From: Scytonema tolypothrichoides VB-61278
Lineage (GTDB): Bacteria; Cyanobacteriota; Cyanobacteriia; Cyanobacteriales; Nostocaceae
Length of the DNA stretch: 64,000 bases
Assembly (NCBI RefSeq): GCF_000828085.3
Contig: NZ_JXCA02000022.1
Span: 582,370-646,369 of the forward strand
Reading direction: 5' to 3'
Shown: positions 17,124 through 24,606 of the stretch, piece after piece
How the letters are laid out: every line of letters begins with the position of its first letter
Position numbering within the stretch: the stretch's first letter is position 1
Made by a program: the position numbers and the translations under genes
Notes under the pieces: generated by a model
Seen by the model: only the letters and a program-made list of their open reading frames with translations
The model's database searches: none
What the model was told of the DNA's origin: nothing

Positions 17124-17465
17124 ATGAGTATAAAAGACACAATCGTGCAGGAAGTACAAACCTGGCAAGGTGTGACTGTCGCACCTCATCGCTTTGGTGG
17201 TATGGAGTTTCAGGTCAATGGTCGAGAAATTGGTCACCTGCATGGAGATTATCAAGCAGATATTCCTTTTACAGCTCGCATACGTAAAAAACTTGTAGAA
17301 TCAGGTAAAGCTTCACCCCATCACCTCTATCCAAAAAGCGGTTGGATTTCTTTCTACATTCATGGTGTTGAGGACGTACCTTTACTGTTAGAACTGTTGC
17401 GGATGAATTATGACCGATTGGCAAAGAATCGGTTGGAAGTTCAAGTTGAGGAAATTGCAGCGTAG
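17124..17465 (+). CDS. Luciferase-domain (DUF5519-like) protein
   Basis: A 113-residue protein of the small luciferase-domain family named from annotation lineage, not from proven light emission. Motifs are GREIGHLHGDYQADIPF (about 33-49), IRKKLVESGKASPHHLYPKSGWISF and a C-terminal amphipathic helix ending LRMNYDRLAKNRL. These match the compact family in soil bacteria and cyanobacteria, for which no biochemical role is established to my knowledge. It follows rubrerythrin and shares its promoter motif, which suggests a stress role. Confidence 0.8.
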   Translation: MSIKDTIVQEVQTWQGVTVAPHRFGGMEFQVNGREIGHLHGDYQADIPFTARIRKKLVESGKASPHHLYPKSGWISFYIHGVEDVPLLLELLRMNYDRLAKNRLEVQVEEIAA

Positions 17466-17489
17466 CTATCAGGCTATGTACAATTTTTC

Positions 17490-18029
17490 TCAAATAATTT
17501 TTCTCAAATATTGTGGGTTGGACATGTTGTCCGCCCACATAAGAAATTTATTCTGCTTGAGCGTTAAGACTACGAAATATTTTCCATCAAGATCTCTGTG
17601 GAACGTCTGGACTGTCTGGAATCCGGCTTTTTCACATATCCGTAACGCCTGCTTATTAAATTCCGCAATGGTAACACGAAACAGAATTGGTGCAAACTTC
17701 TTTTGAGCAAAATTAAGTACCGCATCAACCACACGAAGACCAAGTCCCCGCCTGGTCAGGTTCGGACGTATACCAAGCCCAACATCGAGTGCTTCGACAC
17801 TGTAGTCACCTCCACTAACTCGCGCATCTAATCCAAAGCAACAGTAGGCTACAAGATCATTATGACCATTGGTAATAGTGTAATAAGCATTGTTGGGATC
17901 CAGAAATTGCTGTACACTTTCGGAGATTTCACCAGAGTCTAAGTTATAGAAGTCATACGGCTCGTCATATTGCCACGTCAGAATAACAGATGCACTCTCA
18001 AAGTTCATTGGTGAGAAGATGAAAGACAT
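17490..18029 (-). CDS. GNAT-family N-acetyltransferase
   Basis: A 179-residue acetyl-CoA-dependent acetyltransferase. The A motif is LGIRPNLTRRGLGLRVVDAVLNFA (pyrophosphate loop R-R-G-L-G-L), followed by RVTIAEFNKQALRICEKAGFQTVQTF (B motif). The N-terminus MSFIFSPMNFESASVILTW is typical of a small cyanobacterial subfamily. Substrate unknown. Convergent with the luciferase-domain gene and 33 bases downstream of csaB, so probably co-transcribed with it. Confidence 0.85.
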   Translation of the reverse strand: MSFIFSPMNFESASVILTWQYDEPYDFYNLDSGEISESVQQFLDPNNAYYTITNGHNDLVAYCCFGLDARVSGGDYSVEALDVGLGIRPNLTRRGLGLRVVDAVLNFAQKKFAPILFRVTIAEFNKQALRICEKAGFQTVQTFHRDLDGKYFVVLTLKQNKFLMWADNMSNPQYLRKII

Positions 18030-18062
18030 AGGTTTGAGTTGTAGAGTTGTGGTTATAGAAAT

Positions 18063-19115
18063 TTACTTTGTCAAATCTATAGTTAGTCCTTCCCTTAACA
18101 CATCGCGATGCATCAGTGCTCTATCTATCAAAGACTGGATTTTTTCAGAAGATAATGGGTCGCCATTGGCGTAATGCTCCATCCATGTTTTACTAATAAA
18201 ATTAGGATCATCTGGCAAATTAGCCAAATCCCAACCAGGCATATCCAAATCTTCCATCAATCGATTCACTTTGGGATCGTAACTCAGAGCAAAACAGCGA
18301 CAACCTTCACTTGCTGCCATAATTAAGCTATGCAGGCGCATCCCAATCGCCATTTCCACGCCGCGAAACACTCCTTTTAAAAGTTCCGGTTCTTCCAAGC
18401 AGATAATTTTGCTAACATCTTTAAGCTGCGGTTGAATCGCTTGGGCGATCTCTAAATCTTCACTCTTTTGAAAAGGCAGTAATAATATAAAAGTCTGTGT
18501 GGCTTTTTGAAAATCAACCAGTGCGCGAGTTAAGTTAGCAAGGCGAGTTTGGGTTAACTGGGGGTGAGTTCGCAAAGTCACCGCCACTCTAGGGGCAGGT
18601 AAATCCCAAAGTCCGGGAACTGGTTTACTTTGTAGCGCCCAAACTGGATCGGGAGCTAAGATAAAAGGAATTTGCCAATCAGTGAGTAATGCAGCAGAAG
18701 CGCGATCGCGCACACTCACTTTTGTACAACCAGCAAAATTTTGCCGTGCTAACCAACGCGTCACAGGACGCTTCAACGGACCAATTCCCTGTCCCCAAGC
18801 GATGGTTTTTAAGCCCATTTTTTGAGCTAATGTCATGATTGCCCCATAATAAAATGGACTAGCAGCACTGGTTGTATCTTGAATTAAGCTACCACCACCC
18901 CAAACAAAGGCATCGCAGGAGCGCAAAGCTTGTAGTACGGTGAAAGGTGCCATGCGATCGCACGCTTGGACACCATAGCGACTGTTAGTTTCCTCTGGAT
19001 TGCCAGAGAGAACCACAGGTGTGACTGATGGTGGTAGCATCTGTAGAAGCGTTGCTAACAAAGCTTCGTCTCCACCATTTCCCTTACCGTAATATCCAGA
19101 TAGTAGTACCCGCAT
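18063..19115 (-). CDS. csaB: Polysaccharide pyruvyl transferase CsaB
   Basis: Transfers pyruvate from PEP to a wall-associated polysaccharide; in firmicutes this creates the ligand for SLH domains. 350 residues, full length. It opens with MRVLLSGYYGKGNGGDEALL, then WGGGSLIQDTTS (about 71-82) and AWGQGIGPLKRP; a C-terminal GT-B-like half contains GMRLHSLIMAASEGC, all standard CsaB motifs. An SLH-bearing porin is at 49100-50647, so pyruvylated cell-wall polymer could anchor such proteins here. That link is inference. Confidence 0.93.
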   Translation of the reverse strand: MRVLLSGYYGKGNGGDEALLATLLQMLPPSVTPVVLSGNPEETNSRYGVQACDRMAPFTVLQALRSCDAFVWGGGSLIQDTTSAASPFYYGAIMTLAQKMGLKTIAWGQGIGPLKRPVTRWLARQNFAGCTKVSVRDRASAALLTDWQIPFILAPDPVWALQSKPVPGLWDLPAPRVAVTLRTHPQLTQTRLANLTRALVDFQKATQTFILLLPFQKSEDLEIAQAIQPQLKDVSKIICLEEPELLKGVFRGVEMAIGMRLHSLIMAASEGCRCFALSYDPKVNRLMEDLDMPGWDLANLPDDPNFISKTWMEHYANGDPLSSEKIQSLIDRALMHRDVLREGLTIDLTK

Positions 19116-19168
19116 CTTTCTTTTTGATTTTTAATTTATAACTTTTGACTCTTGACTTTTTGACTTTT

Positions 19169-19516
19169 ATGAATGTTCTTTCGATTCCGACTTGGATTAT
19201 TCACGTATCTAGTGTTATTGAGTGGATTGTTGCCATTTGGTTCATTTGGAAATACGGTGAAGTCACTGGTAACCGTGCTTGGTGGGCATTGTCCTTTGCT
19301 ATGTTACCTGCTTTGGTTAGCGCTATGTGTGCTTGCACTTGGCACTATTTTGATAACCTAGAATCTCTGGAATGGTTGGTCACACTGCAAGCTAGTATGA
19401 CTTTATTGGGTAATTTTACCCTTTGGGCAGCAGCGGTGTGGATTTGGCGTTCCACTAAATCTGCCGAAACTGCAAATAATCCTGTCTCCAGCAAAACTAT
19501 AGAATCAAAGCAATGA
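19169..19516 (+). CDS. DUF2499 (Ycf49-like) membrane protein
   Basis: From ATG 19169 the protein has 115 residues; an upstream TTG start is less likely because MNVLSIPTWIIHVSSVIEW is the family N-terminus. Three or four membrane helices are visible (about 5-25, 35-55, 72-95). Motifs include TWIIHVSSVIEW, RAWWALSFAMLPALVSAMCACTWH and GNFTLWAAA. DUF2499 is restricted to cyanobacteria and plastids. Function unknown. It overlaps the DUF3593 gene by 4 bases (ATGA), so the two are translationally coupled. Confidence 0.9.
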   Translation: MNVLSIPTWIIHVSSVIEWIVAIWFIWKYGEVTGNRAWWALSFAMLPALVSAMCACTWHYFDNLESLEWLVTLQASMTLLGNFTLWAAAVWIWRSTKSAETANNPVSSKTIESKQ

Positions 19517-19833
19517 TTTCAAAAGAAACCCTGTTTGCCCTTTCCCTGTTTCCCTACTTGGGTTTCTTGTGGTTTATCAGCCGCAGTCCGCAAATGCCTC
19601 GTTTAGCACTGTATGGTTTTTACGGTACTCTTGTATTTGTTGGTATCACCATTCCAGCGGGGATTTATGCCCAAGTGCATTATGGAAAGGCTTTGGCAAA
19701 TGTTGATTGGCTGCACGGAGGTGCAGAATTTTTCTTGACGCTTGCTAATATCTTGGTTGTGTTGGGTTTTCGGCAAGCTATTATTCAGAAGCAGCAGGCG
19801 AATGCTTCTAGTTCTGTGAAGAAACACTCTTGA
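19513..19833 (+). CDS. DUF3593 membrane protein
   Basis: A 106-residue protein with three hydrophobic helices (about 5-22, 28-50, 68-88). Motifs are LFPYLGFLWFISRSPQMPRLALYGFYGTLVFV and VDWLHGGAEFFLTLANILVVLGFR. The DUF2499-DUF3593 pair is conserved in cyanobacteria, presumably as partners in a membrane complex; the role is unknown. Confidence 0.9.
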   Translation: MISKETLFALSLFPYLGFLWFISRSPQMPRLALYGFYGTLVFVGITIPAGIYAQVHYGKALANVDWLHGGAEFFLTLANILVVLGFRQAIIQKQQANASSSVKKHS

Positions 19834-20000
19834 GGGAGTGAGGGAGGGAGTGAAGGACAAGTAATGGCAGATTTCCAACAAGTTGCTAACCTCTAGCCGT
19901 TAGCAAGGGCGAAAAGCGTTCTAGGAAATGTGGGTAAGAACGATTCAACAGTTGTCATTTTAGACTGGGATGGGAGTCGTTTCAAAAGGAAAAGTTCTAA

Positions 20001-20774
20001 ATGGAAGTAATTCCAGCGATAGATTTACTCGAAGGTCGCTGCGTGCGACTTTATCAGGGAGATTATGAACAATCACAAGTTTTCAGCGACAACCCAGTTG
20101 AGGTTGCAAACCAGTGGGTTGAACAGGGAGCTACTAGATTACATGTAGTCGATTTGGATGGAGCGAAAACTGGTAAACTAGTAAACCTGCCAGCAATTGA
20201 AGCGATCGCTCAAGCTGTATCGGTACCCATTCAACTTGGGGGGGGAGTGCGCGATCGCTCTCGCGTACAACAGCTACTCAACATCGGGGTACAACGCGTT
20301 ATTTTAGGAACTGTAGCTGTAGAACAACCCCAGCTTGTGCAAGAACTCTGTCAAGAATTTGCACAGCAGATTGTGATTGGTATAGATGCTCGTAATGGAA
20401 TGGTAGCAACTCGCGGGTGGCAAGAAACTTCTGAAGTTTTCGCAACTCAACTGGCTGTACAAATGCAAGAATTGGGAGCAGCCGCCATTATCTATACTGA
20501 TATACATCGTGACGGGACGCTTTCTGGACCAAATATAGAAGCATTGCGATCACTCGCAGCGACAATTTCCATTCCGATTATTGCTTCTGGTGGTGTGAGT
20601 TCTGTTACCGATTTGCTGAGTCTGTTGGCGCTAGAATCACAAGGTGTGACTGGTGTGATTGTTGGTCGTGCGCTGTATACAGGGGACGTTTCTCTTAGAG
20701 AAGCATTGCGTGCTGTCGGTCAAGGGCGTATTCAGGATATTCCGCCCAATATAGATTTTTCAGCGTTTGCCTAA
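20001..20774 (+). CDS. hisA: HisA, phosphoribosylformimino-AICAR phosphate isomerase
   Basis: Amadori isomerase of histidine biosynthesis (ProFAR to PRFAR), cytoplasmic TIM barrel of 257 residues. Catalytic Asp8 ([22 protein letters not shown]) and Asp129 (IGIDARNG) are present. Phosphate-binding loops are LGGGVRD and IIASGGVSS. Full length with a normal start. It is isolated from other his genes, as usual in cyanobacteria. A terminator follows 60 bases downstream. Confidence 0.96.
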   Translation: MEVIPAIDLLEGRCVRLYQGDYEQSQVFSDNPVEVANQWVEQGATRLHVVDLDGAKTGKLVNLPAIEAIAQAVSVPIQLGGGVRDRSRVQQLLNIGVQRVILGTVAVEQPQLVQELCQEFAQQIVIGIDARNGMVATRGWQETSEVFATQLAVQMQELGAAAIIYTDIHRDGTLSGPNIEALRSLAATISIPIIASGGVSSVTDLLSLLALESQGVTGVIVGRALYTGDVSLREALRAVGQGRIQDIPPNIDFSAFA

Positions 20775-20833
20775 TGTTTTCTACTCTCTGGTGTAGAGAC
20801 ACGCCTTAGCACGTTTGTTGTTCCAAATTTTTT

Positions 20834-20858
20834 ACCGGCTTGTAGCCGGTTCTTTTTT
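20834..20858 (+). terminator. Rho-independent terminator after hisA
   Basis: ACCGGCT and AGCCGGT form a 7-bp stem around TGT and are followed by TCTTTTTT. The form and position are canonical. Confidence 0.8.
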
Positions 20859-21600
20859 AAAAATTTCCGGAGTCGTCATTTCCCGTCGTGTATCTCAAGT
20901 TGTAAGCAATCATCCAGTTCTGAATGCGCTCGTCAAACACTTCTTACTAGAGGTAGACTACGCGAAAAACCCTGGTATTATCAGATTCTAACTAGAAAGT
21001 ATTGGATGAGAGTAAAGTGTCTGACTAAATAATATTTATTTTAAATATTTCGATTTTCAATTTAACTTTTAAGTTTTGCAATTTATGGGTTTCCTCTATA
21101 GAGACGTTTGATTTATGCGTCTCTATTTTCTTTTTATATCAGTTCGTTTAATTAGTTATAGCAGGGAACAGGGAACAAAACAATTCAAAGTATGCCCTGC
21201 AGGCATGCTGCGCGTTCGCGTAGCGTCTCCGCAGGAGATACAAAAAAATTCTTAATTTTGAATTTGGAATTATAATTTTGAATTTGAGCGCAGCGAGTGG
21301 TGTCCATATTTTCTCATTAGTTTATGTCCTGATCTACCCGCCAACTGCTATAGAATAAAAAAACTTCACCGTTCCCGTTTCCGCGAATTCGGAGAGGGGT
21401 GCCCGGAGGGCGGGGTGAGGTTCTTCATTATGATAAAAAAACAAGAACCCCAACAACTTTTACGAAGTCGGGGTTCTCAATCAATAGGAGTTCATTTCAA
21501 TTTCTGTTTTTAAAAACGCTGTAATTTTTCATGTTGTCTGTCTGGAATGACTCATAGAGATGGTGTAGATAATTTTGTACTTCACTCAAAGAATAAAAAT
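20859..21600. repeat. Repeat-rich intergenic region
   Basis: Large gap after hisA. It contains a GC-rich dispersed repeat (21191-21239; core GCGTTCGCGTAGCGTCTCC), AATTTTGAATTTG-type tracts (21250-21295) related to the tandem array at 40011-40064, and a hairpin at 21444-21477. No credible coding sequence apart from the small ORF that follows. Confidence 0.6.
21444..21477. terminator. Hairpin, possible terminator
   Basis: AGAACCCC at 21444-21451 and GGGGTTCT at 21470-21477 pair around a loop that contains its own ACTT/AAGT pairing. On the minus strand a TTTTTTTATCA run follows the stem, so it could terminate leftward transcription from the histidine-kinase gene. Confidence 0.5.
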
Positions 21601-21696
21601 ATGACAACTCCAAAACCAAAACCACAACCAAAAGATAAACCTAAAAAGACCGAGCCAGGTCTTATGAGTTCAGAAACTAAAAAGCAAAAACCATAA
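21601..21696 (+). CDS. Candidate Lys/Pro-rich small protein
   Basis: A 31-codon ORF beginning MTTPKPKPQPKDKPKKTEPG and ending KKQKP. Composition is extreme (Lys and Pro about half of residues). No clear Shine-Dalgarno is present. It fills the gap between a hairpin and the converging histidine-kinase gene. Similar basic mini-proteins are annotated in Nostocales, but I cannot assign a family. Confidence 0.3.
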   Translation: MTTPKPKPQPKDKPKKTEPGLMSSETKKQKP

Positions 21697-21705
21697 CAAT
21701 TCTAC

Positions 21706-23106
21706 TCAGTTATCTTGACATGATTGATTCACACCTTGAATAGGCAAACGTACTCGAAAGGATGTATGACCAGGTTGGGATTTAAAGTGAATATCACCGT
21801 GATGTTTGTTCACAATAATGCGATAAGCAATTTCTAAACCCAACCCACTGCCTTTTCCAACTCCTTTAGTTGTAAAGAATGGTTCAAAAATCCGCGATTG
21901 AATGGCTGGTGGAATACCTACCCCTGTATCAACAATCTCCACACCAAGACAACTATTTTCTCTATAAGTACGAATTGTCAAATCGCCTTTGCCTTTCATG
22001 GCATCTATGGCATTATCAATTAAATTTGTCCATACCTGATTCAGTTCACTAGCGTAAGCAGAGATTTTTGGCAGACTGCGATCATAGTCTCGGTTAACAA
22101 TAATTCCCTTTTTGAGGTTATGATGCAGAATGAGCAAAGTATTTTCAATTCCCTCATGTATATCTATTTCTTGTAGAGGTGCTTGATCCATATAGGAATA
22201 GCCTTTGACAGCTTTCACTAATTCAGAAATGCGAGTGGTACTTTGCTCAATTTCATGAATCAACCCAAAAGATGAAAGTGTGGCATCAAGCCATTTAAGA
22301 ACATTTTCAAGACAGTCAATGGAGACGTTGTCAGCAAGAGTATCCAGCTTTTCTGTGTCTAATCCTGCGTTGACAAATGTGGGAGCAAATTTCCAACTAT
22401 GACTGATATCATGGTCTTCCAACCATTCTGTCACTTCGTCTTCTTTATCGCTGAAGGTTAGAGGATTCAGTTTAGGCGAGTGGATGGCGTGTTGTATTGC
22501 TTGATGTTGAAAATCAGTGATGAATTTTAGTTGTTCTTTAGAGAGTAAATTAAGCTGTAAAGCCAGAGTTTGTAAATTTTGAAAATTTTCGCACAGTTGG
22601 CTAGCTGCCCGTCGCGCTGCTGCGCCTGGATTATTCAATTCATGTGCCAATCCTGCAGACATTTTACCTAGCGCTGCCATTTTTTCTTGCTGTCGTAATT
22701 GCGCTTCTACATCTTTTGTTCGTCCTGCCATAGCAGTGAGAATTACGTCAGCCATCGGCGAACATTCAACGAGGATATGTCTAAATGTTTCAACATCTAT
22801 TTGTAAAATGCGACTGGGTGCGATCGCATGCCCACTAGCAATAGCACCATGACCCGTCAGCATCGAAAGTTCGCCCATAAAATCGCCATGACGATGAATA
22901 GCCAGTACTTTTTTTTCAGCACCAACTTGTTTAGTAATTTCGATTGCACCCTCTAAAACAACACAAAAGTGATACTTTAAATCACCTTCAGTAAACAGCA
23001 CATCACCTGTATTAAGTTGTATCTCAGTACCAAATTGCTTCATCTCCTCCAAAGCATCATCTGGCAATTTAGGAAATAGCGTCGTTTCATTTGGATCGTG
23101 CAGCAT
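21706..23106 (-). CDS. Histidine kinase with N-terminal cyclic-nucleotide-binding domain
   Basis: Soluble kinase of 466 residues. Residues about 15-125 form a cNMP-binding-like beta-roll (GDVLFTEGDLKYHFCVVLEGAIEITK; HGDFMGELSMLTGHGA). The HisKA box has His155 in GLAHELNNPGAAARRA, and HATPase_c covers about 340-460 with NLIDNAIDAMKG (N box), DTGVGIPP (G1), FTTKGVGKGSGLGL (G2). No membrane helix is present. The close architecture to kinases that pair with receiver/thioredoxin-reductase fusions makes the gene at 24607-26271, on the same strand, the probable partner. The two are now separated by the vapBC and GNAT genes. Confidence 0.9.
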   Translation of the reverse strand: MLHDPNETTLFPKLPDDALEEMKQFGTEIQLNTGDVLFTEGDLKYHFCVVLEGAIEITKQVGAEKKVLAIHRHGDFMGELSMLTGHGAIASGHAIAPSRILQIDVETFRHILVECSPMADVILTAMAGRTKDVEAQLRQQEKMAALGKMSAGLAHELNNPGAAARRAASQLCENFQNLQTLALQLNLLSKEQLKFITDFQHQAIQHAIHSPKLNPLTFSDKEDEVTEWLEDHDISHSWKFAPTFVNAGLDTEKLDTLADNVSIDCLENVLKWLDATLSSFGLIHEIEQSTTRISELVKAVKGYSYMDQAPLQEIDIHEGIENTLLILHHNLKKGIIVNRDYDRSLPKISAYASELNQVWTNLIDNAIDAMKGKGDLTIRTYRENSCLGVEIVDTGVGIPPAIQSRIFEPFFTTKGVGKGSGLGLEIAYRIIVNKHHGDIHFKSQPGHTSFRVRLPIQGVNQSCQDN

Positions 23107-23156
23107 GGCAACTCCTTATATGAAATCTTTTATGAAATATCTTTAATAACTGCTGC

Positions 23157-23543
23157 CTACCACAACCGTTCAACGGGATAAGCATCAAAGACTGAATCAA
23201 TACTCAAAATAGGTATTCTTTCTACAATAGATTGTGAAATTAAAAGTCTGTCAAATGGATCTTTATGATGAAACGGTAGCGTTGCAACAACAGCAAGGTG
23301 ATCTATTTTGATGTCAAGTAAATTGAAGTCATTAAGACTGAGTTGCTATGTGATAAACACCTCAAATGGCAGATGAAAACTCAGCTTGCCTGTAGTTTGT
23401 TTAATCGCCATTTCCCAGAGACTAGCTGTACTGACAATAATTTCATTACTGTTGTCATCAATTAATATCCGTACTGTAGTACTGAGTTTCTGTATGTCGA
23501 GAATGTACCAAATCAAAACATGAGTGTCTATCAACAACCTCAT
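23157..23543 (-). pseudogene. vapC: VapC-type PIN toxin, broken by one in-frame amber stop
   Basis: The frame starts MRLLIDTHVLIWYILDI and runs 65 residues to a TAG at 23346-23348. Beyond it, the same frame continues for 62 residues with intact PIN-domain sequence (QLSLNDFNLLDIKIDHLAVV, then LPFHHKDPFDRLLISQ and DAYPVERLW) to a TAG at 23157. Total length 128 codons matches VapC. The N-terminal acids (Asp6; Glu in SLWEMAIK) are upstream of the stop, but the third acid (Asp in HHKDPFD) is downstream, so a truncated product should be inactive. Family comparison suggests a Glu (GAG) codon mutated to TAG. The lesion looks recent because the downstream frame is undecayed. Confidence 0.85.
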
Positions 23544-23767
23544 GACATATAGTCCTTAAAATCTTCTAACGGTTCGTCGAAATCATCAGATATTGTCATC
23601 AAGCCTTTAGCACTTCCAGCACGGCGGCGATGCTTAACAGGCGATACAGAAGTTAATTTTACGACAGGTTGATTGTCTTTTGTAATGACTACTTCTTCAC
23701 CACTCATGGCGGCTTCAATTAATTCAGGCAAATTTTTAGATGCTTCAGCGAGAGTTATTTCTTGCAT
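23540..23767 (-). CDS. vapB: Phd/YefM-type antitoxin (VapB partner)
   Basis: Antitoxin of 75 residues from ATG 23767 (an ATG three codons upstream is possible). MQEITLAEASKNLPELIEAAMSGEEVVITKDNQPVVKL is the Phd/YefM DNA-binding fold; the C-terminal tail (ISDDFDEPLEDFKDYM) is the toxin-neutralising peptide. It overlaps vapC by 4 bases (ATGA). The toxin is broken, so the antitoxin is now free of its partner. A degraded copy of its 5' end lies 750 bases upstream (24452-24567). Confidence 0.88.
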   Translation of the reverse strand: MQEITLAEASKNLPELIEAAMSGEEVVITKDNQPVVKLTSVSPVKHRRRAGSAKGLMTISDDFDEPLEDFKDYMS

Positions 23768-23841
23768 GGTTGTCACCTCTGGGTTTCTAATTCATACTTA
23801 CATCAAAAATTGGTTGTTTGATGCAAAAACCTTAGCTTAGT

Positions 23842-24420
23842 TTATCGAACTGGCAGATGAGTGAGTGAACTAGGAGACGACATACACTCATATCGATACT
23901 CGTGGCTGACACATCCCTTAAAAAAGTCCGCGTTTTCTTTTGTAGATATGTGATGAAATCCAAGTGATTTAATAAGTTCAATGGATGCGACATTACGAGT
24001 GTCTATCTGGGCTGTCATAATGTTAACTTGATAATCGTTGAAAAGATGATTTAGCAGTCGTAAACATCCTTCCTTTGCATAACCTTGTTGCCAGAATGGT
24101 GGGAAAATCATGTAGGCGACCGCCGCTGTCCGGTTAGCATATACTGTTGCTTCCAATGTTCCAATATATGTTTCAAATTGGCGAAGACTCACAGCCCAAT
24201 TTAGCCATGCTTCTTGCCCGTCAGGAGAAAGCCTTGAAGATAGCGTACGATATCGAGTCTGCAAAACTTGCAATGATATGGGAGGCTCCTGTGGGATAAA
24301 CTGATAAAGCCTTTCATCCTGCAATTGTCTGTAGATATGTACTGCATGAGATTCTACCAGTGGCTCAAGCAACAGCCGTGAAGTCTCAAGTGTTGTTTGG
24401 TGTGCAATCAATTTCATCAT
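23842..24420 (-). CDS. GNAT-family N-acetyltransferase (RimJ/RimL-like)
   Basis: About 192 residues from ATG 24420. An ATG at 24477 is also in frame, but the first codons from there are the tail of a decayed vapB copy, so it is not the ancestral start. LETSRLLLEPLVESHAVHIYRQL opens the fold, and YMIFPPFWQQGYAKEGCLRLL (acetyl-CoA loop Q-Q-G-Y-A) and TAQIDTRNVASIELIKSLGFHH are the A and B motifs. Substrate unknown. The gene is flanked by two copies of the vapB 5' region (23694-23807 and 24456-24567). Confidence 0.82.
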   Translation of the reverse strand: MMKLIAHQTTLETSRLLLEPLVESHAVHIYRQLQDERLYQFIPQEPPISLQVLQTRYRTLSSRLSPDGQEAWLNWAVSLRQFETYIGTLEATVYANRTAAVAYMIFPPFWQQGYAKEGCLRLLNHLFNDYQVNIMTAQIDTRNVASIELIKSLGFHHISTKENADFFKGCVSHEYRYECMSSPSSLTHLPVR

Positions 24421-24451
24421 TGTACTGTTGTTATGAGGCATTAATGATAAT

Positions 24452-24526
24452 TTATTCGCCACTGATGACTGCCTCAATTAATTCTGGCAAATTTTTAGAT
24501 GCCTCAACAAGAGTTATTTATTGCAT
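24452..24526 (-). pseudogene. Decayed 5' fragment of a second vapB copy
   Basis: Minus-strand sequence reads MQ-stop-ITLVEASKNLPELIEAVISGE-stop, the first 24 codons of the intact antitoxin at 23767 with a few changes and a stop at codon 3. The similarity extends through the leader to about 24567, including GTCACCTC and GGTTTCTAA. It marks a partial duplication of the toxin-antitoxin promoter and 5' end. Confidence 0.75.
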
Positions 24527-24606
24527 GGCTGTCACCTCTTGGTTTCTAACTCAATGTTGACATCAATTCAGTTAACTGTTCACTGATAACTGATAACTGA
24601 TTGCTA

